Assembly (NCBI GenBank): GCA_021030905.1
Contig: JAGFMI010000006.1
Span: 2,108,001-2,172,000 of the forward strand
Source of the DNA: Pyrenula massariospora
Taxonomy: Eukaryota; Ascomycota; Eurotiomycetes; Pyrenulales; Pyrenulaceae
DNA: 64,000 nucleotides
Reading direction: 5' to 3'
Notes under the pieces: model-generated
Database searches by the model: none
The model's input: only the letters and a program-made list of their open reading frames with translations
What the model was told of the DNA's origin: nothing
Program-made: the position numbers and the translations under genes
Shown: positions 33,999 through 42,980 of the stretch, in pieces
How positions within the stretch are numbered: position 1 is the first letter of the stretch
Layout of the letters: each line of letters starts with the position of its first letter

Positions 33999-34651
33999 TC
34001 AATCCCTCTCGGCGCCTAATGTCTCAGCACTCTCAGGTAGTCTACCTTCAGCCCCCTCGAATGTCTTGTTTCCTCTCTCAGACTCCAGCGTGCCTTTCGT
34101 TCCTCCTGAATAGTCTCGGTCCAACGCTCGCTGATCTTCCCTCTCGCGGCCGCTGATAACTCCAGCGCCGCTATCGACACCGATACCCTCTAGCCCGGCA
34201 GTCTGCTTCTTCCGTCCACTCTGGCCATCATGTCTCAGTTCTGCAGATGTCTGGCCCTGACCTGGGCGGCCGTACCCAGTGTGGACATCACCTGAAGTTG
34301 CACCACCAAGAGTGTCCGCTGCAGATGTATAGGTGGACTCCTTGCCGTGTTGCCGGAGTGTCTGCTCGTTGTCGGCTTGTGCGGGGATTTCTGACTGTGT
34401 ATCTGGAGCAAATGTACGTTCAGCTGGAGCCGAGCCAGCGGGCAGAGTTTGTGCAGAAAATTCCGCGGCGTTATCCGCTTCACTGACTTTCTTGCCAACT
34501 TGATGCTATATACATGATCAGTGAGATGTCCCACTGGAAATGAGTATGCACTTCAGCTTACCCCCTTGGTGGTCAGAGGCTCATCGCGCGGAACTGATGG
34601 CTGGAACTCCCCCTGATTGACAACAGAATCAACATTACGTGTGGTGCTCAT
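33999..34651 (-). CDS. Hydrophilic LEA-like / stress-type protein, 198 aa
   Basis: Exons in transcript order are 34651-34562 and 34505-33999. The 56-nt intron has a gtaagc donor and tatatag acceptor, both phases 0. Read continuously, exon 2 is open for 168 codons to TGA. The protein begins MSTTRNVDSVVNQGEFQPSV and contains EFSAQTLPAGSAPAERTFAP, then many Gly, Gln, Asp, Glu, Thr and Ser residues with almost no aromatic or aliphatic core. I believe the N-terminal block is conserved in filamentous ascomycetes as an uncharacterised protein. The composition resembles LEA or other intrinsically disordered stress proteins. Exon 2 has no in-frame ATG near its start, so a simple ORF search misses it. 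The function is inferred from composition only. Confidence 0.83.
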
Positions 34652-34996
34652 ATTGAGGTGAACGAGACGGTGACGCTTAAGATTCTGTGTAGGCAGCTGT
34701 ATCTGGTCCTTGGGATTTTGTGAGTTTGATGATCATAGAGGGATCTTCTAGGGTAGAGCTGCCATAGCCACCACCGAGGGGTGGTATGGCATGACGTCAA
34801 GATGATCCGATCTGCGAAGGTGACGCATCTGGTGCCTGAATGGCTGTCGGTTTCTCCCGCGAATAGGACGACTTCGTCAGGGCTTATACTTTTATTTGCA
34901 GTTGATGACGGACCTGGCGAGTTGCAGGCTTCCCTCGTTGCACCCCACAGGCAGGAGGCTTTCGCGCCTCAGATGCAGAGTGACACTGAACAACGA
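34652..34996. other. Intergenic between LEA-like gene and PIG-A gene
   Basis: Both neighbours are on the minus strand, so this 345-bp stretch is the PIG-A 3' flank and the LEA-like promoter. Nothing else seen. Confidence 0.55.
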
Positions 34997-36665
34997 TCAG
35001 CGTATACTGCCATTTCTTCGATCCATCATGCCAGCGTTCGTTCTTCGTCGGTAGACATTATTCTCCACCGGCTTGTTTTTGTCGTTGATGAAGGGTTTCC
35101 GGGGCCACGTTCTAGCAAGATCGATGCTAGCTCGGGGGGCCCAGACTTCAAGAAACACGAAGATAAGATAGTCGACAACAACGCACAGACAGAAAAGTTT
35201 CCCGGCCCATATTCCACATCCATAGTATCTTTTTAATCGATCGATAAGGGCATAGCTCTGAACACCTGCTCTCCCGCGAGCTGCGCTCCATCCTCCGCCT
35301 GGCTGGAGGCCGTAAAACTCCTCTTCAGGAATTGCTCCAGTGATACCATCATAGACTCGTTCGGTTCTCAGGGCTACGTCGGTCCAAGAATACATACTTT
35401 TGACTTTGTCGTGGAACTTGTCCGTTCGAACTTGGCCTGATCGTAACTCTGCAATAGCTGTACCAGTCGCATTAACAATATCGTCTTCCTCGGGTTTCGC
35501 AAATTTTGTCATATAGTCTGGAAGAACTTCCGGGATACCCCCGACTTGTGTGCAGACCACATAGAGACCACAGCTCGCTGCTTCAACGAGGACCGTTCCA
35601 AACGCCTCTGTTAAACTGGGATGTAAATAGATGTGTCCGCGCACCATCACATCACGAACCTCCTCGTGTCGTACTGCACCAAGCAGCTCTACCTTGTCTT
35701 GCAAGACGCGCCGTTCAAGCATTTGCTCTAGGTCAATGGCTTTCGGACCTGTGCCCGCGACGATAAAACGGACGTTTGGGTTGGCAGCAAGAATTCTTGG
35801 AATGGCAGCAATCAGAAGATCAGTACCTTTATTATAAAACAGCCGTGAAATAACAACTATTGTGATGGTGTCGTCTGGCCCCAGACGCTTAGGTATTGTC
35901 CGGGGTGTGGACGACAATCGTGGGTTAGTATCATTAGGCCTAACACCATAATGCAAAGGCTGAAAATTTTCCGCGACAACTGCGTTTGGTATGGCTGAGA
36001 CCATGAGCGGATCTAAGGAGGCTCGCAGCACTGTATTCTCTTTGCAGGTATGACTGACGCAGATGACATGGTCAACGTCACTAAGTGTGAACTTCAATAA
36101 CTTGTTTGTGAGAATGGACGCTGCATCGGCGAATCCAAAAAGGGAATGATCTGTGAACACAGTTCTGAGTCCCATCGTTCGTGCGTGTAGTATTGCTTCC
36201 TGACAAAAGCTGCTGAGGCTTCCATGGCCATGAACTATCTCGATTTGTTCCCGAATGATTATGTTGCGAAAGATGGGAAAGAATGAGAAGACTGTCGGCA
36301 TCGTCGTTTCGCGGTAGATGACAAGAAAAGGGCAATGATAAACTTTGAGGCCATTGGTGAGATAATGAACACCTTTGCGTCCTTCGTAGGCGTGTGTCAC
36401 GACAATAACTTTATGTCCTCGATCGATTAATTTCTGCTTCCTTGTCAGCAGTCTAAATTCTAGGGTGAGAGGAGGCTCTTACCGTAGATAGTTGGTAGAT
36501 ATGACTTTCGATCCCCCCTTTAATACTTAGTTGAGCTTGGTATTGGCTTTGAATAGATGTAGCTCACCAAATTGTGGAAAGAAGTAATCGCTTATCATCC
36601 TGCGAGCTGTCAATTCCATAACAAGAACTCCGACTGATAGATGCTCACGCAATATTGTACGGCAT
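34997..36665 (-). CDS. GPI3: GPI-GlcNAc transferase catalytic subunit PIG-A/Gpi3 (Spt14)
   Basis: Four exons in transcript order: 36665-36649, 36599-36568, 36517-36483 and 36433-34997, giving 506 aa. The first three are only 17, 32 and 35 nt and encode the conserved start YNIAMISDYFFPQFGGIESH. The remainder shows the PIG-A hallmarks: [23 protein letters not shown] (across exons 3 and 4), GLRTVFTDHSLFGFADA, ICVSHTCKENTVLRA and IPNAV, then the GT-B donor domain with VVISRLFYNKGTDLL and the EX7E region LTEAFGTVLVEA. A single membrane segment lies near the C-terminus (KLFCLCVVVDYLIFVFLEV), placing the catalytic domain on the cytosolic face of the ER. It starts GPI-anchor synthesis by transferring GlcNAc to phosphatidylinositol. 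It is divergent from DBP6. Confidence 0.95.
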
Positions 36666-37045
36666 GGTGCTGTGAAGAATGATGACCAGACCAGTCGCCG
36701 TCGTCGATCTCAGTCGACATTATGCACTCCAAATTAGTGACTTGCGTATTGGCCATGTTCCGCTTCTCTGCTGAAGTGATTCATTGAGACTCCAGAAAGG
36801 CTTGATTTGTTGACTGACGAGACAGATTGTTTTCAAGCTTTTAGAATCAAACGATGTCGCGGTCTCACGCTGACGTGGTCCAAGCTTCCCAAGCTCCGGG
36901 CGGTGAGCAGGGAATAATTCTGCCACATCTGGAGATGTCCGAATGCAGAAAATGTTGATGCGAAAGATGCTGATTGCGTCGAGAAGAAGCGGTCGTCATT
37001 GCGTAAACGAAAGAACTCAGGTATTTCGGTTGTGTATGCCTAAAG
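36666..37045. promoter_or_regulatory. Shared upstream region of GPI3 and DBP6
   Basis: Head-to-head gap of 380 bp. An in-frame ORF remnant on the minus strand lacks features. Both promoters must lie here. Confidence 0.55.
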
Positions 37046-39616
37046 ATGGCGGGTATTTTCTACTCTCGCTATGTCCCGCCTTCCCAGGACTCACTGCCAA
37101 TTGCTCCCATACAAGGAAAGAAAGAAAGGCCGAAGAAACGAAAGAGAGGGCAGGATATTGAGAATGAGAATGTCGACGCCAAAGAAAGAGGTGACTATAA
37201 GAGTGTTCTCCCGTCAGTTTCGGATAGAAAGCGGGTCGCTCATCAAGAGCCTCAAGCCAAGGGCAAGAAGGAAGACAAGCCCAAGAAATCTCGGAAAGGC
37301 GAACAAGCAGACGAAAAGGTCGTGTCGATTCCGAGTAAGGCATCTTTATCAGCGCAGGAGCTTCGTCCTGAGGAGAAAGTGCTCGAAAAGTATAGTGTCA
37401 CTAAGAGAAGAACAAAGACAGCAAGTGCAGCAACGACGCGGGATACGAGAGCTGGAAGAAGATCTGGACTGGGTACATCTCTAGATGCCGAAGAAGGGCA
37501 TGTTGGCAACAACGATCAAAATCAGCCACGAGATAATGCTGGAGACTCTGAACTTAAGGGAAGAGATCTTGACCCAAAGGAGACGAAGCATGAGGAACAG
37601 GAGAAAACAAAAAAGAAAAAGAAAAAGACAAGAGACCTGCTGGGAGGTGTTGAAGGAATAGAGTCGACAGAAGGTCTCTCACAACATCCTAAACTACGGT
37701 CCAAGTACGAGAGGTTGAAAAGTTCAAGGCCGTCGGAAGAGGCACCTCCTGAATCATCAGGAAAAGTATCCGTGGATGATACGCCTAAAGAGTTCACGCT
37801 ACATGGCCTCGAGCCCTTACCACAGCCTTCGATAGATCCAAAAGCTGAAGAACCACCATCTTACTCTGCCCTGCCTCCTTGGATAGCAAACCCCATACGA
37901 GTGACTGCTGGCGAGGAAAAGCCTTTCGAGAAATTACCGATTGAATCACAACTCCTTGCAAATTTGAATGCACAGAATCTGCATGTTACTTTGCCGGTAC
38001 AAAGCTGTGTGATACCATTCCTATCTACCGGCGTTCATAACCATATTGGTGATGTCTGCGTTTCAGCACCTACTGGATCGGGCAAAACTTTAGCTTACGT
38101 TGCGCCTATGATTACCGCCCTAAAGAATTACGCTACTACCCTTCTCCGTGGAGTCATTGTCGTACCGACGAGAGAGCTTGTGGTGCAGGCTCTCAAGGTA
38201 TGTGAGATGTGCGCTTCTGGTTCAACCTTGAAAATTGCTACCGCTACAGGTAGTAAGGCCATGAAAGAAGAAAGAGCGGTATTGATGGAAAAAGTGTTGA
38301 AGTACGATCCTGTGGAGTACCAGAGGACTTACAAGAAGGAAATTTCTACGTCGGACTGGGCAGAGTTTGACCTGCAAGCCTTGATAGACGCCGTCGACGA
38401 AGAGGAGCATGTGCCAGATTATGTGACACAGTATGAATCGAAAGTAGACGTTCTTATCTGCACCCCCGGGAGATTGGTAGATCATGTTAGGAGTACAAAA
38501 GGATTCACACTTGAGCATGTCAATTGGTTTATCGTTGACGAAGCCGATAAGCTTTTGAACGAAAGCTTCCAAGAATGGGTTGACGTCGTCCTACCGGCCC
38601 TTCACGATCAAAAGTCTCCTTCGGCAACGGAAAGGCTTCTGTCTCGAGTGCGTATGCACACTCCTTCCAAATACGTCCAGAAGGTCATCCTAAGTGCCAC
38701 GATGACAGAAGACCTGAGTCAGCTGAACTCGCTGCGGCTGCGAAATCCGAAATTAGTCGTCGTGGGAGATTCTCACGCAACAAACAATGGTGACATGGAC
38801 GAGTCCCACCTTAAAGATGAAAGTGGTGCATACCATCTTCCTCCAACTTTAGCAGAGTCAGCAATTCCTGTCTCGGATGAAGCGAAGAAACCACTCTATC
38901 TTCTGCAATTATTGAAGACGCTTGTGAAGCCCTTTTCGCAATCGCCATTTGACGCCCTGAAAGATGGGCTGCAAGAATCCGATGATGACGTAGGGAAAAG
39001 CAGCTCTGACCTTTCGGAGTCTGACGATGAAGCCAGCAGCGAATCTGCCTTATCGTCAATTTTTTCTAAGGCATCGAATCCCGACCCTTCCACCAAAACG
39101 AAACGAAATCGCGGCACCTTCAGATCTGCTCTTATCTTCACCCGTTCGTCCGAGGCCGCTGTCCGTCTCTCTCGCCTTATAACCCTTCTTGAACCTCGTT
39201 ACGCTGCGATCCTAGCCACGCTCGCCCGTTCTTCGGGCACTCTGACTTCCCGCAAAGCTCTCGCCCTCTTTCGACAAAAGAAAATCTCCATCCTCATTGC
39301 CACCGACCGAGCTTCGCGGGGCCTCGATCTACGAGATCTCAACAATGTTATCTCCTACGACATCCCAACGAGCGTGATAACGTACGTGCACCGAGTGGGG
39401 CGGACGGCTAGAGCAGGCAATGCGGGGAAAGCATGGACGCTGGTGGCGCACAGGGAGGGAAGATGGTTCTGGAACGAGATTGGCAAGGGGAAGGAGATTG
39501 TGAGGAATGCGAAGGTGGAGAGGGTCAATATAGATATTAAGAAGACGAAGGGTCTGGAGGACAGATACAGCGAGGCGCTAGAGCAGCTTGGTGAAGAGGT
39601 CAAGGCAAAGACTTAG
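37046..39616 (+). CDS. DBP6: DEAD-box RNA helicase Dbp6 (DDX51)
   Basis: Intronless, 856 aa. A 280-residue charged Lys/Glu N-terminus carries nuclear or nucleolar signals. The helicase core follows: APTGSGKT (Walker A, about residue 341), VVPTRELVVQ (Ia), TPGRLVDH (Ib), VDEADKLL (DEAD, about 497), SAT (about 549), FTRSSEAAVRL (IV), ATDRASRGLDLRDL (V) and HRVGRTARAG (VI). The acidic Ser/Asp/Glu insert between SAT and motif IV and the Dbp6-type motif spacing fit Dbp6/DDX51, needed for early 60S ribosome assembly. The start MAGIFYSRYVPP is the family-typical N-terminus. Confidence 0.94.
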   Translation: MAGIFYSRYVPPSQDSLPIAPIQGKKERPKKRKRGQDIENENVDAKERGDYKSVLPSVSDRKRVAHQEPQAKGKKEDKPKKSRKGEQADEKVVSIPSKASLSAQELRPEEKVLEKYSVTKRRTKTASAATTRDTRAGRRSGLGTSLDAEEGHVGNNDQNQPRDNAGDSELKGRDLDPKETKHEEQEKTKKKKKKTRDLLGGVEGIESTEGLSQHPKLRSKYERLKSSRPSEEAPPESSGKVSVDDTPKEFTLHGLEPLPQPSIDPKAEEPPSYSALPPWIANPIRVTAGEEKPFEKLPIESQLLANLNAQNLHVTLPVQSCVIPFLSTGVHNHIGDVCVSAPTGSGKTLAYVAPMITALKNYATTLLRGVIVVPTRELVVQALKVCEMCASGSTLKIATATGSKAMKEERAVLMEKVLKYDPVEYQRTYKKEISTSDWAEFDLQALIDAVDEEEHVPDYVTQYESKVDVLICTPGRLVDHVRSTKGFTLEHVNWFIVDEADKLLNESFQEWVDVVLPALHDQKSPSATERLLSRVRMHTPSKYVQKVILSATMTEDLSQLNSLRLRNPKLVVVGDSHATNNGDMDESHLKDESGAYHLPPTLAESAIPVSDEAKKPLYLLQLLKTLVKPFSQSPFDALKDGLQESDDDVGKSSSDLSESDDEASSESALSSIFSKASNPDPSTKTKRNRGTFRSALIFTRSSEAAVRLSRLITLLEPRYAAILATLARSSGTLTSRKALALFRQKKISILIATDRASRGLDLRDLNNVISYDIPTSVITYVHRVGRTARAGNAGKAWTLVAHREGRWFWNEIGKGKEIVRNAKVERVNIDIKKTKGLEDRYSEALEQLGEEVKAKT

Positions 39617-39765
39617 ACGTCCATTGAGTCTGACCAAACGACAGAAACTCGTGCTAGAAGCAAAACGCTGTAGAGGATAAAGTGTTACTCGACCGGTCTG
39701 AAGCAATTAGACTTTTGCATTTGCGCCATTTTGAATGGGTTGTCATCTCGATCTGAAGGCCCAAT

Positions 39766-40186
39766 TCACCACTCAGAGATTGTGTCACCCCTCATCTTTC
39801 CCCTCATGTCCCACTTCCCCTAGTCATTACTTTAGCAAGCCTTCTTGCCCTTCTCTGAGGCATCGATACGTACGTCTGTCTTATAAAACATGTATCCAAC
39901 GATACTTGGCACAAAGACGATATACATAAAATTGATGCGTGCTGTTCGGGCCGTCCAGCGAAAGTATTTGTATCGTTCTTTGTTCAATTCTGCAGCATGA
40001 TCAGGAGGTGCGCGTGGGACTGCCGAGTATGGAGGGACGAACTCATGTACTTCTCGATCGCGGGATCGAGACGGACGGCTATGCGAGGTCAGCTGAATCC
40101 AGCGGAAAAATACGATTAAGGGGGTTCGATTAGCTCACATCCATGTTCCGCCAGGCGGCGAGACGAAGGCAGGACCATGGCCTTGA
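39766..40186 (-). CDS. Complex I accessory subunit, NDUFB4/B15-like (first exon not fixed)
   Basis: Exons I can support, in transcript order, are 40186-40139, 40078-39874 and 39819-39766. They read GHGPAFVSPPGGTW, then HEFVPPYSAVP, NKERYKYFRWTARTARINFM, a membrane segment YIVFVPSIVGYMFYKTD and the tail GKWDMRGKMRGDTISEW. The K(Y/H)F-R-W-T-R-T-A plus single TM plus RGD(L/T)I ending is that of the small fungal NADH:ubiquinone oxidoreductase B15/NUO6.6-type subunit of the inner membrane arm. The last intron (39820-39873) has a perfect gtacgt donor; reading through it gives a false stop. The 5' exon must supply an ATG and two bases of phase. One candidate is 40452-40379, whose donor lies inside the adjacent hairpin element. 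Confidence 0.78.
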
Positions 40187-40298
40187 CTGGTTGATGGTTG
40201 AGAAAGGGTAATTGAGCGAGGTTGATGTTAGAGGACGACTGATGGAGCTGTGGCTTGGCGAAGATGTGGCTTGCGGGCTTGGCATCGAGGCAGGGCGA

Positions 40299-40392
40299 CA
40301 GACGAGGCTTGGGAACAGAAGTCGTGGCCGATTATCTCGGCGCAAGCACCAAAAACAATCGGCCACGACCTCTGTTACCCTGCCCTCGTATC
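40299..40392. mobile_element. MITE-like hairpin element, copy C
   Basis: Inverted repeat whose arms share aacagaagtcgtggccgatt (left, 40314-40333) with aacagaggtcgtggccgatt (right, minus strand), extending outward imperfectly to a cgagg block (about 40299 and 40392). The core CAGAAGTCGTGG matches copies A and B; the interior does not. It sits in the gap between the complex I gene (minus) and the second GST (plus). Confidence 0.6.
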
Positions 40393-40606
40393 AAGTGCTC
40401 GTAAATCTGCAGCTAATGAATAAGCTCGCAGAGACCTCGGTGCCCCCGTCATTGACCCGCGCTTGGTATCCGAGGTCGTTCAAAGCTGCGTCTGCAATGT
40501 GGTCTGTTATACAAAAGAAACAGGACGGTCTTCATCTGTAACTGTAGATCATAGTTTTGTGCACGTCAGGGTTCCCCCAACGTTTGCTTGCTCAAACACC
40601 TGAACA

Positions 40607-41494
40607 ATGTCGACGACTACAGAGACGCCGCAAAATGCTAAAGACGTCAAAATTACACTACACTGGTGACTAATGCCACAGATTCATAGGATTGGTCTAA
40701 TGTTCATCGGCCAGGCTCGAAGCGTCGCGCGCGCAGCGGATCGTATGGCTGTTAGAAGAACTCAAGGTGCCTTATGAGCTCAAGCTATATCACCGAGACT
40801 CCAATCGGCTAGCAGACCCAAAGCTCAAAGAGATTCACCCTCTCGGGAAGTCACCAGTTATAACCGTCGATGCACCTGCGCTGGCCAAACCACTGGTGTT
40901 GGCGGAGTCTAGTGCTATCGTGGAATTTCTCTGCGAACATTATGGGCAGTGGCTGATTCCGAAGCATTATCAAGATGGGAAAGAAGGTCAGATTGGAGGG
41001 GAGACTGAGTCTTGGCTCCGGAACCGGTTCTATTCCAATTATGCTGAGGGAGGCTTGATGTCGTTCATGGTCCTCAGCCTCGTGCTGAATGGTAATGTCC
41101 CATTTCCTTGGTAACAAGTTAATACTAACGGATAGAATTGCTAGCCATACGCGAGTCTGCGGTACCTTTCTTCATCAAACCTGTGACTAAGGCTATTGCG
41201 AACCGTGTTTCCACTTTCTTTGTTGATCCAAACCTTAAAACCAGCTATGATTTCCTCGAAGGTCAACTTGCATCGTCTCCAGATGGCGGACAGTTTTTGT
41301 GTGGCAAGGAGTTGACTGCGGCTGATATTTTGATGATATTTCCGCTAGAAGCTGCGCAGACGAGATCTGGACTGTCGGAGGAGTCCCATCCGAAGGTTTG
41401 GGCCTACATCGATCGGCTCCATCAACGCGACGCTTTTAAGCGCTCTGTCGAAAAGATCAAGTCGATTGATACAAATTTTCAGATAGGGCTGTAG
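40607..41494 (+). CDS. Glutathione S-transferase, Gtt1-like
   Basis: Exons 40607-40665, 40715-41091 and 41136-41494 give 264 aa. The N-terminal thioredoxin-like domain runs from KITLHWLEASRAQRIVWLLE (catalytic-site loop) through HPLGKSPVITVDAP (cis-Pro strand) to LAESSAIVEFL (E-S glutathione site). The C-terminal helical domain includes YDFLEGQLASSPDGGQFLCG and the GST N-capping motif KELTAADILMIFPLEA. This is the pattern of fungal Gtt1/class-theta-like enzymes. Both introns carry ctaat/ctaac branch sites. It starts divergently from the complex I gene with hairpin copy C between them. Confidence 0.9.
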
Positions 41495-42980
41495 TATACA
41501 AGATGACCAACCTTGTGCATCCATGGCTGTACAAATGTGGGCTGGACTCCGTGGCTGGTGTATATACCACGTCGACAGTCTCAATGTGCATTTGCCCGGT
41601 GCGATGGCGAATAAGCCCCCTTAGCTGAGGTTCTTGACTTGTTTGTACGCCGGAGACTCCGGGTCCCGGATTTCGGCCGAATGAAAGCCGAAGAGAGCCA
41701 GAGGTCGCTGGAGGAGAACTCGAGGTAAGGTGCGAGATAAGGTGGGGGAAACCCCTCACATTAGAACACATCCGCCTCATTCGTAAGCTCAAGGTAGTAC
41801 CAGCCTCTTCAATTGGAGAGGGCCACGGAGCCGGCGCAATTCTGTCGAGCACAACGCGGGGAGATGCGTGTACGGCTTCTAGAAAAGAATAAAGTCGTAT
41901 CCGAGGAGCATTTCTGCCAATGGAGGTGAGCTTGTCGTGGGCGCGGACCAGGATCGGCAGTAGTGCTTAGATGGCTGCGCCGTCATTGGACATTTTAATA
42001 GAACGGGCGCTGCTGTTTGCCTAGGCTCAGCCTCATGCACAACCCAAGACGACAAGTATGGCAGCTATGGTTCCTTGCATATCTGTCATGGCAAAGGCGA
42101 TCAAACCGTTGACCATCCGCGGCGGTTATGGGAGCGCTGTGTGCAAGTCACGCTATTGGATGAAAGTGGAAATTCCGGGTAGTCTGGAGTGCAGTCAGCT
42201 CCAGGGCTGAGTAGGCCAAGCAGCCATCGAAGAATGGAACGATCCTGGTGGCATGGGTCAATTGATTTGAGATTCAGGTTGACGTGATAATGAAGGCGTT
42301 GGCGTCTTAAATCAGCCGTGGTAGCCTGAAGCATGATATGAGAACGTCCCGTCTCTTGCTCCTAATAAACAATGATAATTTTGCGATCTCGAAACCGACG
42401 TGACTGCAGCGCGTGCCTCCTGCCCAGAAGCTACCCTGTTCATCCTACTATCTAGCTAGACCCTCAGCAACCTCCAAGCCAAGCGCGCTTGTATCCACCA
42501 CGTCTAAGAAGAAGGATTCTGCTGAATCACGGTGCAGCAGAGCCAGCCCTATCCGGACGTTTTCGGCCGCGTGGGCTCGATCGTCGTTGGACAGTCGGCA
42601 GGAAGCCACAGGTACGTGTGATCGCGGTCCAGGATTGCCCTGGAATTTAAGGTCGACGGTTCCAAGCCATAGAGCGCGCCAGATGAGAACGACCAGAGAC
42701 GATCTTGACAAGATGCTTTCGCGCGGGTTTTGGGTTTGCTGACACTGGGTCTTAGTCAGCCGCCTCGCCATTCCCGATCCAGACTCTCGTCGTTTGTTTT
42801 GGCCCCAGGAAACCCACGACTCTCTCCCTCTCTCTGGGTCTGCCCCCTCCCCTCCTCGGAGCTTCTGAGGCAGCGAGGCTGGAGCCCTGGGGGCAATCAA
42901 GCGCTATCCCCCACCGGCGTGCCTAACCGCCTCGCACGCTTCCCTAACTCGGCTCCGGTCCACGGAAGAAAAGGCATTTC
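41495..42980. other. Intergenic, GST to BTB gene
   Basis: About 1.5 kb without a supportable gene. ORFs in both directions (41457-41852 minus, 42413-42742 plus, 42448-42900 minus) overlap one another and have no domain or splice features. The stretch probably holds the GST 3' flank and a long promoter/leader of the BTB gene. Confidence 0.5.
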
